Below, piece after piece: positions 45,175-53,975 of a stretch of 64,000 nt of DNA. The notes under the pieces were generated by a model. The model ran no database searches and was not told the DNA's origin. It saw only the letters and a list, made by a program, of their open reading frames with translations. The position numbers and the translations under genes are program-made. The DNA is from Aliirhizobium wenxiniae (GTDB lineage: Bacteria; Pseudomonadota; Alphaproteobacteria; Rhizobiales; Rhizobiaceae), in NCBI RefSeq assembly GCF_019511445.1, contig NZ_JAEUAN010000026.1, positions 29,292 to 93,291 on the forward strand, in the 5' to 3' direction. Position 1 is the first letter of the stretch. Each line of letters starts with the position of its first letter.

Positions 45175-46263
45175 ATGGGACGCATACTGACGGAGAAGGA
45201 TGTGGAAGCCGCCGTGCGCGGAGGTTCCGTCTATGCGGCCGGTGGTGGCGGTTGGTCCGATCATGGCCGAATGCTGGGTTATGCCGCAGTCTCGATCGGC
45301 AGACCGGAGCTGATCACGATCGACGAACTGGAGGATGACGACTGGGTGGCAACCGCGGCGGCCATCGGCGCACCCGCCTCCACCACCGCCTGGGAAATGC
45401 AGGGAGTCGATTACGTCAAGGCCGTTCAGCTTCTGCAGGATGCGCTGGGTGAGAAGGTCTCGGCCCTGATGATCGGCCAGAACGGCAAATCATCGACGCT
45501 GAACGGCTGGCTGCCTTCCGCCATTCTCGGCACCAAGGTGCTGGATGCCGTTGGCGATGTGCGAGCGCATCCGACAGGAGACATGGGCTCGATCGGCATG
45601 GCCAATTCGCCGGAACAAATGATCCAGACGGCTGTCGGCGGCAATCGCGCCGAAAACCGCTATATCGAACTGGTTATTCGCGGCGCGACCGCCAAGGTCT
45701 CGCCGGTGCTTCGCACCGCTTCCGACATGTCGGGCGGTTTCATCGCCTCCTGCCGCAATCCGCTGCGGGCCTCCTATGTGCGCCGGAATGCGGCGCTCGG
45801 CGGTATCAGCCTCGCGTTGAAGCTCGGCGAAGCGATCATCGAGGCGGATGCCAGGGGAGGGCATGCGATCATCGATGCGATCGTCAAGACGACCGGGGGT
45901 GCGATCATCGCGGAAGGCGAGGTTAGCGCTAAATCGGTTGTCTATACGAACGAGGCTTTCGACGTCGGCACGATCACGGTCGGCCGCGGTGACAGAGCGG
46001 TGACGCTGCATGTGATGAACGAATACATGGCGGTTGATGATGCCGGCGGAAACCGGCTCGCGACTTTTCCTGACATCATCTCGACCCTTTCTTCGGAAGG
46101 CGAGCCGATGAGTGTCGGGCAATTGCAGGTGGGCATGCCGGTGTTTCTTCTGCATGTGCCGAAGACGATCATTCCGCTGTCGTCTAGCGTCAAGGATCCG
46201 TCGGTCTACCCGATCGTCGAGAAGGCGCTCGGGATCAGCATTGCCGACTACGCTTTGGGGTGA
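45175..46263 (+). CDS. DUF917-family protein, candidate S-methyl-thiohydantoin desulfurase
   Basis: A 362-residue DUF917 protein with the opening block LTEKDVEAAVRGGSVYAAGGGG, the strand-rich core GDMGSIGMANSPEQM and a C-terminal part with HVMNEYMAVDD. The family is also named for S-methyl-thiohydantoin desulfurase (to my recollection), which removes methanethiol in S-methyl-ergothioneine breakdown. Lying between a carbamoylase-like and a urocanase-like gene, that role fits well, but it is inference. Confidence 0.8.
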   Translation: MGRILTEKDVEAAVRGGSVYAAGGGGWSDHGRMLGYAAVSIGRPELITIDELEDDDWVATAAAIGAPASTTAWEMQGVDYVKAVQLLQDALGEKVSALMIGQNGKSSTLNGWLPSAILGTKVLDAVGDVRAHPTGDMGSIGMANSPEQMIQTAVGGNRAENRYIELVIRGATAKVSPVLRTASDMSGGFIASCRNPLRASYVRRNAALGGISLALKLGEAIIEADARGGHAIIDAIVKTTGGAIIAEGEVSAKSVVYTNEAFDVGTITVGRGDRAVTLHVMNEYMAVDDAGGNRLATFPDIISTLSSEGEPMSVGQLQVGMPVFLLHVPKTIIPLSSSVKDPSVYPIVEKALGISIADYALG

Positions 46264-46273
46264 GGAGAAAGCC

Positions 46274-47935
46274 ATGCCGAAATCCAATCCGCGTCATCCG
46301 AAATTCCCGATCCCCAGCGGGCCGGAGTTGCGTGCCAAGGGCTGGCGGCAGGAAGCGTTGCTGAGACTTCTCGAAAACGTTCTCTCGGTCGGCGAGGATC
46401 CCGACAATCTCATCGTTTATGCGGCGCTCGGGAAGGCTGCGCGCAACTGGGCGGCGCATGATGCGATTGTCAGGGCCTTGAAGGAGATGGACGAGGATCA
46501 GACGCTGGTCATCCAGTCCGGCAAGCCGGTCGGGTTGCTGAAGACACATGCCAAGGCACCGCTGGTGATCATGGCGAATTGCAATATCGTCGGCCAATGG
46601 GCGAAGGCCGAGTATTTCTACCAGTTGCAGGAAAAGGGGCTGATCTGCTGGGGTGGACTAACGGCCGGGGCCTGGCAGTATATCGGCAGCCAGGGCGTGA
46701 TCCAGGGTACCTACGAGATCTTCATGCGGATCGCCGAAAAGCGCTTTAGCGGCACGCTTGCCGGGCGGTTCGTGCTGACTGCCGGGCTCGGCGGCATGGG
46801 TGGTGCGCAACCGCTCGCCGGCCGCATGGCGGGGGCTGCGATCCTTGTGGTCGATATCGATCCCGAACGCGTCGCCAAGCGCAAGGCTATCGGCTTTCTC
46901 GATGAAGTCGCGCCCGATCTCGATACGGCGCTCACGATGATCGATGCGGCAGTGAAGGAAAAGCGGGCGGTCTCGATCGGTCTCGTCGGCAATGCGGCGG
47001 ACATCTATCCCCAGATCGTCAAGCGCGGCATCGTGCCGGACGTCGTTTCCGACCAGACCTCGGCGCATGATCTCGTCTACGGCTATGTTCCGAAAGGTAT
47101 GAGCCTTGAAGAAGTGCGCCGGCTTCGAACGGAAGGGCAGGGGCAGTTGATGGCGGCAAGCCGCGCCTCGATCGCCGATCATGTCCGCGCAATGCTGACC
47201 CTGCAGGAAAGAGGGGCCGAGGTTTTCGACAATGGCAACCTTATCCGTACTCAAGCTAGAGAGGGCAGCGTCGAAAACGCTTTCGACATCCCAATCTTTA
47301 CCGAGGCCTATCTGAGGTCGCTTTTCTGCCAGGCGATCGGCCCCTTCCGCTGGATGGCGCTATCCGGCGAGGAAAGCGATATCGGCCGTATCGACGATCT
47401 CGTTCTTGCGCTTTTCCCGGACAATCACATCGTCACCAACTGGATCAGGCTGGCGCGGGAGAATGTGCCGTTCGAGGGGCTTCCGGCACGGATTGCCTGG
47501 CTTGGCCATGGCGAGCGCACGAAGCTGGCGCTTGCGGTTAACGAACTGGTGGCAAAGGGCGAGCTAAAAGGGCCGATTGCCTTCTCTCGTGACCATCTGG
47601 ATGCCGGCGCGATGGCACATCCGAACATCATGACCGAGAATATGAAGGATGGCTCGGATGCCATTGCCGACTGGCCGCTGATCAACGCCATGGCGCTTTG
47701 CTCGTCGATGGCCGATCTTGTCGTCATTCATTCGGGAGGTGGCGGTTATGCCGGTTACATGACCAGCGCCGGGGTAACGATCGTGGCCGATGGGACGGAA
47801 GCTGCGGCAGAGCGGCTCGATATGTCGATTACCAACGATACGTCGCTCGGCATCATCCGTTATGCCGATGCGGGTTATGAGGATGCGGTCGAGGCTGCTG
47901 AACAGGGCAAAGTCCCGCATATACGGCTGGGTTGA
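46274..47935 (+). CDS. Urocanase-family hydratase lacking the active-site cysteine
   Basis: A 553-residue urocanase homologue, full length, with the NAD loop GLGGMGGAQP (171-180), SDQTSAHD (259-266) and LFCQAIGPFRWMALSGE. In the urocanase signature the cysteine (FxGLPARICW) is replaced: here it reads FEGLPARIAW with alanine at residue 408. The late HHGGG motif is HSGGG. These changes argue against plain urocanate hydration. With DUF917 and an M20 amidohydrolase upstream, a modified substrate such as S-methyl-thiourocanate is my best guess. ATG 46274 follows GAGGAG. Confidence 0.85.
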   Translation: MPKSNPRHPKFPIPSGPELRAKGWRQEALLRLLENVLSVGEDPDNLIVYAALGKAARNWAAHDAIVRALKEMDEDQTLVIQSGKPVGLLKTHAKAPLVIMANCNIVGQWAKAEYFYQLQEKGLICWGGLTAGAWQYIGSQGVIQGTYEIFMRIAEKRFSGTLAGRFVLTAGLGGMGGAQPLAGRMAGAAILVVDIDPERVAKRKAIGFLDEVAPDLDTALTMIDAAVKEKRAVSIGLVGNAADIYPQIVKRGIVPDVVSDQTSAHDLVYGYVPKGMSLEEVRRLRTEGQGQLMAASRASIADHVRAMLTLQERGAEVFDNGNLIRTQAREGSVENAFDIPIFTEAYLRSLFCQAIGPFRWMALSGEESDIGRIDDLVLALFPDNHIVTNWIRLARENVPFEGLPARIAWLGHGERTKLALAVNELVAKGELKGPIAFSRDHLDAGAMAHPNIMTENMKDGSDAIADWPLINAMALCSSMADLVVIHSGGGGYAGYMTSAGVTIVADGTEAAAERLDMSITNDTSLGIIRYADAGYEDAVEAAEQGKVPHIRLG

Positions 47936-47949
47936 GACCCAGCCGTATA
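47920..47949. terminator. Perfect 13-bp hairpin with the stop codon in its loop
   Basis: TATACGGCTGGGT (47920-47932) and ACCCAGCCGTATA (47937-47949) pair completely around the loop TGAG, whose TGA is the urocanase-like stop. It separates convergent genes 25 bp apart. No T-run follows on either strand, so it may block read-through differently from a standard terminator or stabilise mRNA ends. Confidence 0.65.
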
Positions 47950-47959
47950 GATCGTGCGA

Positions 47960-48883
47960 TCAGCCTTTCTTGAAGGCCGAATAGGCGACGGCCATCTTGG
48001 CGGCGAGCGTCGCATTGTTCTTCACCAGTTCGATATTGGCCTTCAGGCTTTCGCCCTTGGAAAGTTCGTTGATGCGGGCAAGCAGGAAGGGCGTCAGCTC
48101 CTTGCGGCCGATGCCGCGTTCATCGGCCTCGCGAACCGCATCGGCAATCGTCCCGTCGATGAATTTCGGCGTCAGAGCTGCCGCTTCCGGGATCGGGTTG
48201 GCGATCAGAAGACCGGTGCCGGTGCCGAGCTGGTGATGCAGCCACATCGCCTTGGCGATCTCGGCGGCGCTGTCCAGCTTGTGATCGGCCTTGTAACCGC
48301 TCTTGCGGGTGAAAAAGGCCGGGAACTCGTCGGTTCCGTAGGCGATGACCGGGACGCGCTGGGTTTCCAGATATTCGAGCGTCTTGGCGATATCGAGGAT
48401 CGACTTGACGCCGGCGCAGACGACGGCGGTTTTCGTGCGGCCGAGCTCGGTCAGGTCGGCGGAAATGTCAAAGGTCTGCTCGGCACCGCGGTGAACGCCG
48501 CCGACACCGCCGGTGGCGAAAATCTCGATGCCGGCGAGGTCAGCCAGCAGCATGGTTGCGGAAACGGTCGTGCCGGCCGTCTGCTTGCGCACCATGGCAA
48601 CGGCGAGGTCGCGGCCGGAGGCCTTTACAACGTCCTTGGCCTGGGCAAGTTTTTCCAGCTCGTCGGCGTCGATGCCGGCGCGCAGTTCGCCATCGATGAC
48701 GGCGATCGTTGCCGGGACGGCGCCGTTGGCACGCACAACATCCTCGACCGCCTTGGCGGTTTCGAGATTGGCGGGGTAAGGCATGCCATGGGTGATGATG
48801 GTGGATTCGAGCGCCACGACCGGTCCGCCCTTCGCAATCGCGTCGGCGACTTCCTTGTTGAGCTTAGGCTTCAGCAATTGCAT
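47960..48883 (-). CDS. psuG: Pseudouridine-5'-phosphate glycosidase
   Basis: A 307-residue enzyme cleaving pseudouridine 5'-phosphate into uracil and ribose 5-phosphate. Hallmarks are VVALESTIITHGMPYP at the N-terminus, FATGGVGGVHRGAE and LLIANPIPEAAAL. It follows the kinase gene by 14 bp in the same operon, giving the two-step pseudouridine pathway. Confidence 0.92.
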   Translation of the reverse strand: MQLLKPKLNKEVADAIAKGGPVVALESTIITHGMPYPANLETAKAVEDVVRANGAVPATIAVIDGELRAGIDADELEKLAQAKDVVKASGRDLAVAMVRKQTAGTTVSATMLLADLAGIEIFATGGVGGVHRGAEQTFDISADLTELGRTKTAVVCAGVKSILDIAKTLEYLETQRVPVIAYGTDEFPAFFTRKSGYKADHKLDSAAEIAKAMWLHHQLGTGTGLLIANPIPEAAALTPKFIDGTIADAVREADERGIGRKELTPFLLARINELSKGESLKANIELVKNNATLAAKMAVAYSAFKKG

Positions 48884-48897
48884 GTCGTTAAGTCCTT

Positions 48898-50010
48898 TCA
48901 GTTCGTCAGCCTGTGCCGATTGGCTTCGATAAGCTCGGCAGACAGGTCGGGGTGCACGCTGGCATTACATTCAGTGGTGAGTGTGGCGGCAAGCGCGCCG
49001 GTGCGGGCCGCCTCGAAAATCTCGTCGCCTTCGAGCAGTCGATGAAGCGTCGCGGCAATCATCGCATCGCCGGCGCCGGTCATGTCGATGGGGGCAGCCC
49101 TGACGGCATTGACGAAGTCCACGGCTTGCCGTCCGGCAACCGCCATGCCTTGCGCCCCGGCGCTGACCACAGCCATGCCGGCGCCTGCCTTCTGCAGCGC
49201 CAATGCAGCCTGTTTGGCACCTTCTGGTGTGTGCGGGTGGGTCTGGCCGAGAATGGCGTTCGCCTCGTCGATATTCATGAACAGGAGGTCGATCCCGTTC
49301 AGGTCCTTCGGCAGGCGCATGGCCTTGTGGGTGGATACGGCATCGATCGCCAGATGGCAGGCCGCATTCTTGCAACGGTCGATCAGCGCGATTAGCGCTT
49401 CCGCAGGAAGATTGCAGTCGGCAAAGGCCCAGTTCGAAGCGGCGAGATGTGGCCAGGCACGCTCGATATGATCCGGCTGGAACAGGTCGAAAATGTTCAT
49501 GTCGGCAATGCCGAGAACGAGATCGCCGGCCGCATCGAGAATTGCCGCATATTCGGCCGTCGGGCGTTCGCTGGTCGTCACGACTTGGCTGACGTCGATC
49601 CCGATTTCGCGCATGTATTTGAGCAATGCCTGCCCGCCGTCATCATCGCCGACGATCGATATGAAGCCGGTCGCAGAGCCGAGCCGGGCAAGATTTTCAG
49701 CCACATTGCGGGCGACGCCGCCGAGGCTGCGGGTGCTCTCGACGGGATTGGACGTCTCGAGTACGATCTTGGTGCGGGCGTGATATTTGCGGTCTAGCAC
49801 CGCGCCGCCGATGCAGAATGCGCGGACTTCGGACGAGAGTACGTAACCCCGGCCGAGGATATATCCCTTGTTCATCAACTGAACGATATGAGCGGCTACC
49901 GTCGAGCGGGCCAGCCCCAGGGCTGTGGCGATTTCCTGCTGACCGACGAATGGGTTTTCGCGGATCAAGGCCAGAACGGCGCTTTCCTGTGGTGCAAGCG
50001 GCTGGGTCAT
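48898..50010 (-). CDS. psuK: Pseudouridine kinase with N-terminal winged helix
   Basis: A 370-residue protein. Residues about 5-55 form a winged helix (QQEIATALGLARSTVAAHI), and residues about 65-365 form a PfkB kinase with DMTGAGDAMIAA. It phosphorylates pseudouridine for PsuG; the DNA-binding part suggests a regulator-kinase fusion that may autoregulate the operon. ATG 50010 has AAGGAG at good spacing; an upstream frame to 50043 is less likely. Confidence 0.87.
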   Translation of the reverse strand: MTQPLAPQESAVLALIRENPFVGQQEIATALGLARSTVAAHIVQLMNKGYILGRGYVLSSEVRAFCIGGAVLDRKYHARTKIVLETSNPVESTRSLGGVARNVAENLARLGSATGFISIVGDDDGGQALLKYMREIGIDVSQVVTTSERPTAEYAAILDAAGDLVLGIADMNIFDLFQPDHIERAWPHLAASNWAFADCNLPAEALIALIDRCKNAACHLAIDAVSTHKAMRLPKDLNGIDLLFMNIDEANAILGQTHPHTPEGAKQAALALQKAGAGMAVVSAGAQGMAVAGRQAVDFVNAVRAAPIDMTGAGDAMIAATLHRLLEGDEIFEAARTGALAATLTTECNASVHPDLSAELIEANRHRLTN

Positions 50011-50090
50011 TGCATGGGCTCCTTGCGAAACCCATGCAGACAATTGTTTATCGTGTCAACAAATGTTTTGAGGTCTATTTGTTGGAAGTG

Positions 50091-51089
50091 CTACTTGCCA
50101 TGCGGCTTTTCGACATGGCCACCGAAAGACTTGCGCATCAGCGACAGCATCTTGTTGGCGTATTCTGCATTGCCCTGGCTGTCGAAACGGCTGAACACGG
50201 CGGCAGACAGAACCGGCACGGGAACGCCCATGTCGATCGCGGCCTTCATCGTCCAGCGGCCTTCGCCTGAATCCGAAACGCGGCCGCCGAAGTTGCGGAG
50301 TGACGGGTCGACCTTCAGAGCGTCCGCCGTAAGATCGAGCAACCACGAGCCGATGACGCTGCCGTGGCGCCAGACTTCGCTGATCGCCTCGATATCCATG
50401 TCGAACTGGTAATACTGCTTGTCCGGGAGTGGCGTCGTTTCCGCATCCGCCTCGCGATGGGCATGGCCGACATTTGCCTGTTTCAGCACGTTGAAACCTT
50501 CGGCATAGGCCTGCATCATTCCGTATTCGATGCCGTTATGCACCATCTTGACGAAATGGCCGGCACCGCTCGGGCCGCAATGCAGATAGCCGCGCTCGGC
50601 GGGGCGAAGCGACGGATCAAGATCCGCTCCCGGCGCCAGTGTCGCGAAGATCGGATCGAGATGTTTGACCGCTTCGTCGGGGCCGCCGATCATCAGGCAA
50701 AAACCGCGCTCAAGGCCCCAGACGCCGCCGCTCGTGCCGACGTCGATGTAGGAAATGCCTTTCCCGGCCAGCTTGGCGCTTTGGTCTACCGCGTCACGGT
50801 AGTTGGAATTGCCACCGTCGATAATCATGTCGCCGGGCTGCAGGAGGGCAGCCAGCTTTTCGACGATGCCGGGTGTGATTGCTGCCGGCAGCATGATCCA
50901 CACGGCGCGCGGGGGCGTCAGTTTTTCGATGAACTGTTCGATGGACGAAATGCCGATGGCGCCTTCGCCGGCCAGTGCCTCGACGGCTGCCGGGTTGACG
51001 TCGTAGGCGACGCATTCATGGCCCGCACGCATCAGGCGCCGCGCCATGTTGCCGCCCATGCGGCCCAGTCCCATCATTCCGATCTGCAT
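50091..51089 (-). CDS. gnd: 6-phosphogluconate dehydrogenase, decarboxylating (short NAD type)
   Basis: A 332-residue enzyme of the short (YqeC/GntZ-like) class. N-terminal GMMGLGRMGGNMARRL, MIIDGGNSNYRD and the active-site GAGHFVKMVHNGIEYG with catalytic lysine. It oxidises 6-phosphogluconate to ribulose 5-phosphate. ATG 51089 has GAGAGG upstream; the extension to 51155 is rejected. Confidence 0.87.
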   Translation of the reverse strand: MQIGMMGLGRMGGNMARRLMRAGHECVAYDVNPAAVEALAGEGAIGISSIEQFIEKLTPPRAVWIMLPAAITPGIVEKLAALLQPGDMIIDGGNSNYRDAVDQSAKLAGKGISYIDVGTSGGVWGLERGFCLMIGGPDEAVKHLDPIFATLAPGADLDPSLRPAERGYLHCGPSGAGHFVKMVHNGIEYGMMQAYAEGFNVLKQANVGHAHREADAETTPLPDKQYYQFDMDIEAISEVWRHGSVIGSWLLDLTADALKVDPSLRNFGGRVSDSGEGRWTMKAAIDMGVPVPVLSAAVFSRFDSQGNAEYANKMLSLMRKSFGGHVEKPHGK

Positions 51090-51226
51090 GTGTAAGCCTC
51101 TCGATGCAGGTTTAGAATCGACTGGATAACTAGGACGATGTGTCGCGGGCCTCAAGTTTTTTAAATCGATTTATTTCTGGCGATGGTCACGTTTTCGGCA
51201 GGATCGGAAAAACTGGTGTAAAATAT

Positions 51227-52345
51227 TCAAGGATTAGCGAGCTTGCCGCCCGTCTTTTCCTTCGGAACGCCGGTTGTTGTCGGGAAGCTGATCGGCAGGC
51301 CGCGCAACCTGCGTACCGCGAGGAATGCAAAACACTCGGCTTCCACGGCATCGCCGCGCCAGCCGAAGCCATCGGCTGAAACGGCGTGAACCTTCGCCCT
51401 CTCTTCGATCATCGACATGATCGTGGGGTTGCGTCGCCCGCCGCCGCTGACGATCAGGCGCTTGGGCCTTTGCGGCAGAAGGTCGAGCGCCTTGCCGACG
51501 GCGGATGCGGTGAAGGCGGAAAGAGTGGCCGCGCCATCGGCAGGGTTCAAGCCATCCGCCATGGCTGCGGTGAAATCGAACCGGTCGAGTGATTTCGGAT
51601 AGGCTGCGGTCAGATATGGATGTTGCAAAAGACGTTCGAGCCGCGCTTCGTCCACCCTGCCTGATGCGCCGAGCGCGCCGTCGCGATCCATCTCGCCGAG
51701 ACCAAGCCCTTTGATGAAATCGTTGAGCGGCGCATTGGCCGGTCCGGTGTCGAAGGCAACCACAAGTTCCTCGCCATCCCACCATGTAATATTGCCGACG
51801 CCGCCGAGATTGAGGATGGCGGTATCACCGCTTCGATCGACCTCGCGCAGGAGAGCGGTGTGATAGATGGCGGCTAGTGGTGCGCCTTGACCGCCTGCGC
51901 GCACATCGGCCGTGCGGAAATCATAGACAACCTTGGTTCCAAGAATGCCGGCCATCAACTGCCCGTCGCCAAGCTGTCGGGTATCGCCCAGGCGTTCTCT
52001 TGTGGGTGCGCGGTGCAGCACAGTCTGCCCGTGGAAACCAACGACGCCGATCTGATCCATGGATAGTCCGGCGCTTTCGACAAGTGTCCGAACGGCACTG
52101 GACTGGGCGCGGGTCAGCGCCTCTTCCGCTTCTTTGAAAATCAAAGGCTCCGGACCTTCGAAATTCCAGCTGCGAGCCTGACGTAGAGTCTCCTCCAGAA
52201 GAAAACGGGTATTCTCGGAATAAGGGGCAAGCGTATATGCGCCGAAAGTTTCGACACTCTCTCCGTCCGTCTTGATAAGCGCGACGTCTATATTTCCATC
52301 GAGCACCGTTCCGGTCATCAATCCGACCGCCCAGATAGGCTCCAT
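51227..52345 (-). CDS. anmK: Anhydro-N-acetylmuramic acid kinase
   Basis: A 372-residue ASKHA-fold kinase that opens and phosphorylates anhydro-MurNAc in cell-wall recycling. Visible motifs: VGLMTGTVLDGNIDVALIKT (family MSGTSxDGID), NLGGVGNITWW and VAFDTGPANAPLNDF. Stands alone between gnd and the rep region. Confidence 0.9.
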   Translation of the reverse strand: MEPIWAVGLMTGTVLDGNIDVALIKTDGESVETFGAYTLAPYSENTRFLLEETLRQARSWNFEGPEPLIFKEAEEALTRAQSSAVRTLVESAGLSMDQIGVVGFHGQTVLHRAPTRERLGDTRQLGDGQLMAGILGTKVVYDFRTADVRAGGQGAPLAAIYHTALLREVDRSGDTAILNLGGVGNITWWDGEELVVAFDTGPANAPLNDFIKGLGLGEMDRDGALGASGRVDEARLERLLQHPYLTAAYPKSLDRFDFTAAMADGLNPADGAATLSAFTASAVGKALDLLPQRPKRLIVSGGGRRNPTIMSMIEERAKVHAVSADGFGWRGDAVEAECFAFLAVRRLRGLPISFPTTTGVPKEKTGGKLANP

Positions 52346-52686
52346 TGCTTGTCCCCAATCGCGATTGACCGAATCATATCGCTTTATAGTGCTTCTCTGC
52401 GCGAAGGCGGCAACCGCGAGAGCCCAATTTTGCCAACGGCTCCATGAAGATTCAATTTTCTGCGCCAGCGACCGCTTCTCCCGATCATAGAAATCCCTTG
52501 ACGCGAATCACTCATGCAAGCACTCTGTAACGGCTTGCGGTGATTTTTCGGAATTTTGGCGTAACTGTCGGCGTCCGGTGTAATTTTTATTGCGGGGCGT
52601 AGTGAGCCGCCGCGTCGCCTTCCATCCGCGGTCGATCATGACGGTAAACGTGGATCGTGTAGCGAGGCATCAGGGAGAGTTTGGGA
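52346..52686. other. Intergenic region upstream of repA
   Basis: These 341 bp separate anmK from repA and hold promoters for both directions. I found no convincing parS-like 16-bp palindrome and no gene. The G+C content falls in places (ATTTTTATTG near 52583), consistent with a promoter-rich stretch. Confidence 0.4.
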
Positions 52687-53952
52687 ATGGCCGGGTCGGC
52701 TGAGAATATGAGAGCCTCTAGAGGCGAGGTTGCGCCGGAAACGCGGCAACTTGCCGACGAAGCCATCGCCAGTGATGCGCGTGCCCTTTCCGAGCAGCTC
52801 AAGGCGATGCGCGAGCGTCTTTTCCCGCCGCTTGCGAGCAAGACGCTGCGCAGCTTTTCTTCCGGCGAGGCTGCCAAGCTTATCGGTGTATCCGATGGTT
52901 ACCTTCGCCAGTTGTCTCTCGCCGGAGAAGGCCCGCAGCCGGAGACCGGTGCGGGTGGGCGCCGGTTCTATTCGCTCTCCGATATCAAAGCGCTGCGCAG
53001 CCATCTTGCAGAACAGGCCGCAGCCAAGGGCAATACGGCCAAGGCGAAATCCTATCTTCCTCGCCGGGACGCCGCGCAGAACGAGCATCTTCAGGTCATC
53101 TCGGTGACGAATTTCAAGGGCGGCTCGGGCAAGACGACATCGGCGGCGCATCTGGCCCAATATCTTGCCCTGACAGGTCATCGGGTACTCGCCATCGATC
53201 TCGACCCGCAGGCATCGCTTTCAGCTCTGTTCGGTTATCAGCCGGAACTTGATCTGACCGGCAATGACACGCTTTACGGCGCCATCCGCTATGACGATGA
53301 GCAGCGCGCGCTTTCCGAGGTCATTCGCAGCACCTACTTCCCGGGCTTGGATCTCGTTCCCGGCAATATCGAACTGCAGGAATTCGAGCATGTCACGCCT
53401 CAGGCGCTGGCGAACCGGCAGAGCGGCAAGGATAGCGGGCCGCTGTTCTTCGCGCGGATCCAGGCAGTTCTGGCGACGGTCGAGCAGGATTACGACGTGG
53501 TCGTCATCGACTGCCCGCCACAGCTCGGCTACCTGACCCTGTCGGCACTCTGCGCGTCCACGTCGGTTGTCGTGACTGTGCACCCGCAGATGCTGGATGT
53601 CGCGTCGATGAACCAGTTCCTGTTCATGACATCCGACCTTCTCTCCGTTGTCCGCGAGGCGGGGGGCACGCTGAATTTCGACTTCCTGCGGTATCTTGTT
53701 ACCCGTTTTGAACCGAATGATGGACCTCAGGCGCAGATCGTCGGTTTCATGCGCTCACTGTTTGGGGATCGTGTCCTTACGGCCCCTATGCTGAAGTCGA
53801 CAGCGGTTTCGGATGCCGGTTTGACGAAGCAGACACTGTACGAGGTCGGGCGCGAGAATTTTACCCGCTCAACCTATGACCGCGCACTCGAGGCGATGAA
53901 CGCCGTCAACAGCGAGGTAGAGACTCTGATCCATGCGGCCTGGGGTCGATAG
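52687..53952 (+). CDS. repA: RepA partitioning ATPase (ParA family)
   Basis: A 421-residue plasmid-type ParA: an N-terminal helix-turn-helix segment (about 55-105; GEAAKLIGVSDGYLRQL) for operator binding, then a deviant Walker A in NFKGGSGKTTSAAH near 145, AIDLDPQASLSALFG, and VVIDCPPQLGYLTL. Length and layout match RepA of repABC replicons. It partitions the replicon with RepB and normally represses its own promoter. repB follows 23 bp later. Confidence 0.92.
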   Translation: MAGSAENMRASRGEVAPETRQLADEAIASDARALSEQLKAMRERLFPPLASKTLRSFSSGEAAKLIGVSDGYLRQLSLAGEGPQPETGAGGRRFYSLSDIKALRSHLAEQAAAKGNTAKAKSYLPRRDAAQNEHLQVISVTNFKGGSGKTTSAAHLAQYLALTGHRVLAIDLDPQASLSALFGYQPELDLTGNDTLYGAIRYDDEQRALSEVIRSTYFPGLDLVPGNIELQEFEHVTPQALANRQSGKDSGPLFFARIQAVLATVEQDYDVVVIDCPPQLGYLTLSALCASTSVVVTVHPQMLDVASMNQFLFMTSDLLSVVREAGGTLNFDFLRYLVTRFEPNDGPQAQIVGFMRSLFGDRVLTAPMLKSTAVSDAGLTKQTLYEVGRENFTRSTYDRALEAMNAVNSEVETLIHAAWGR

Positions 53953-53975
53953 GACAGAAGGAAAGGTTTTTGATC

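Noticed and set aside
38422..47935. Standard histidine-utilisation (hut) operon
   Set aside because: A HutC-like regulator and a urocanase homologue are present, but hutH, hutI, hutF and hutG are absent and the urocanase lacks its catalytic cysteine.
47954..49045. 363-codon open frame on the plus strand
   Set aside because: Antisense to psuG and the end of psuK, both with clear motifs.
52346..52686. parS or iteron-type origin repeats upstream of repA
   Set aside because: I could not find a convincing 16-bp palindrome or direct repeats by eye; the region is reported only as intergenic.
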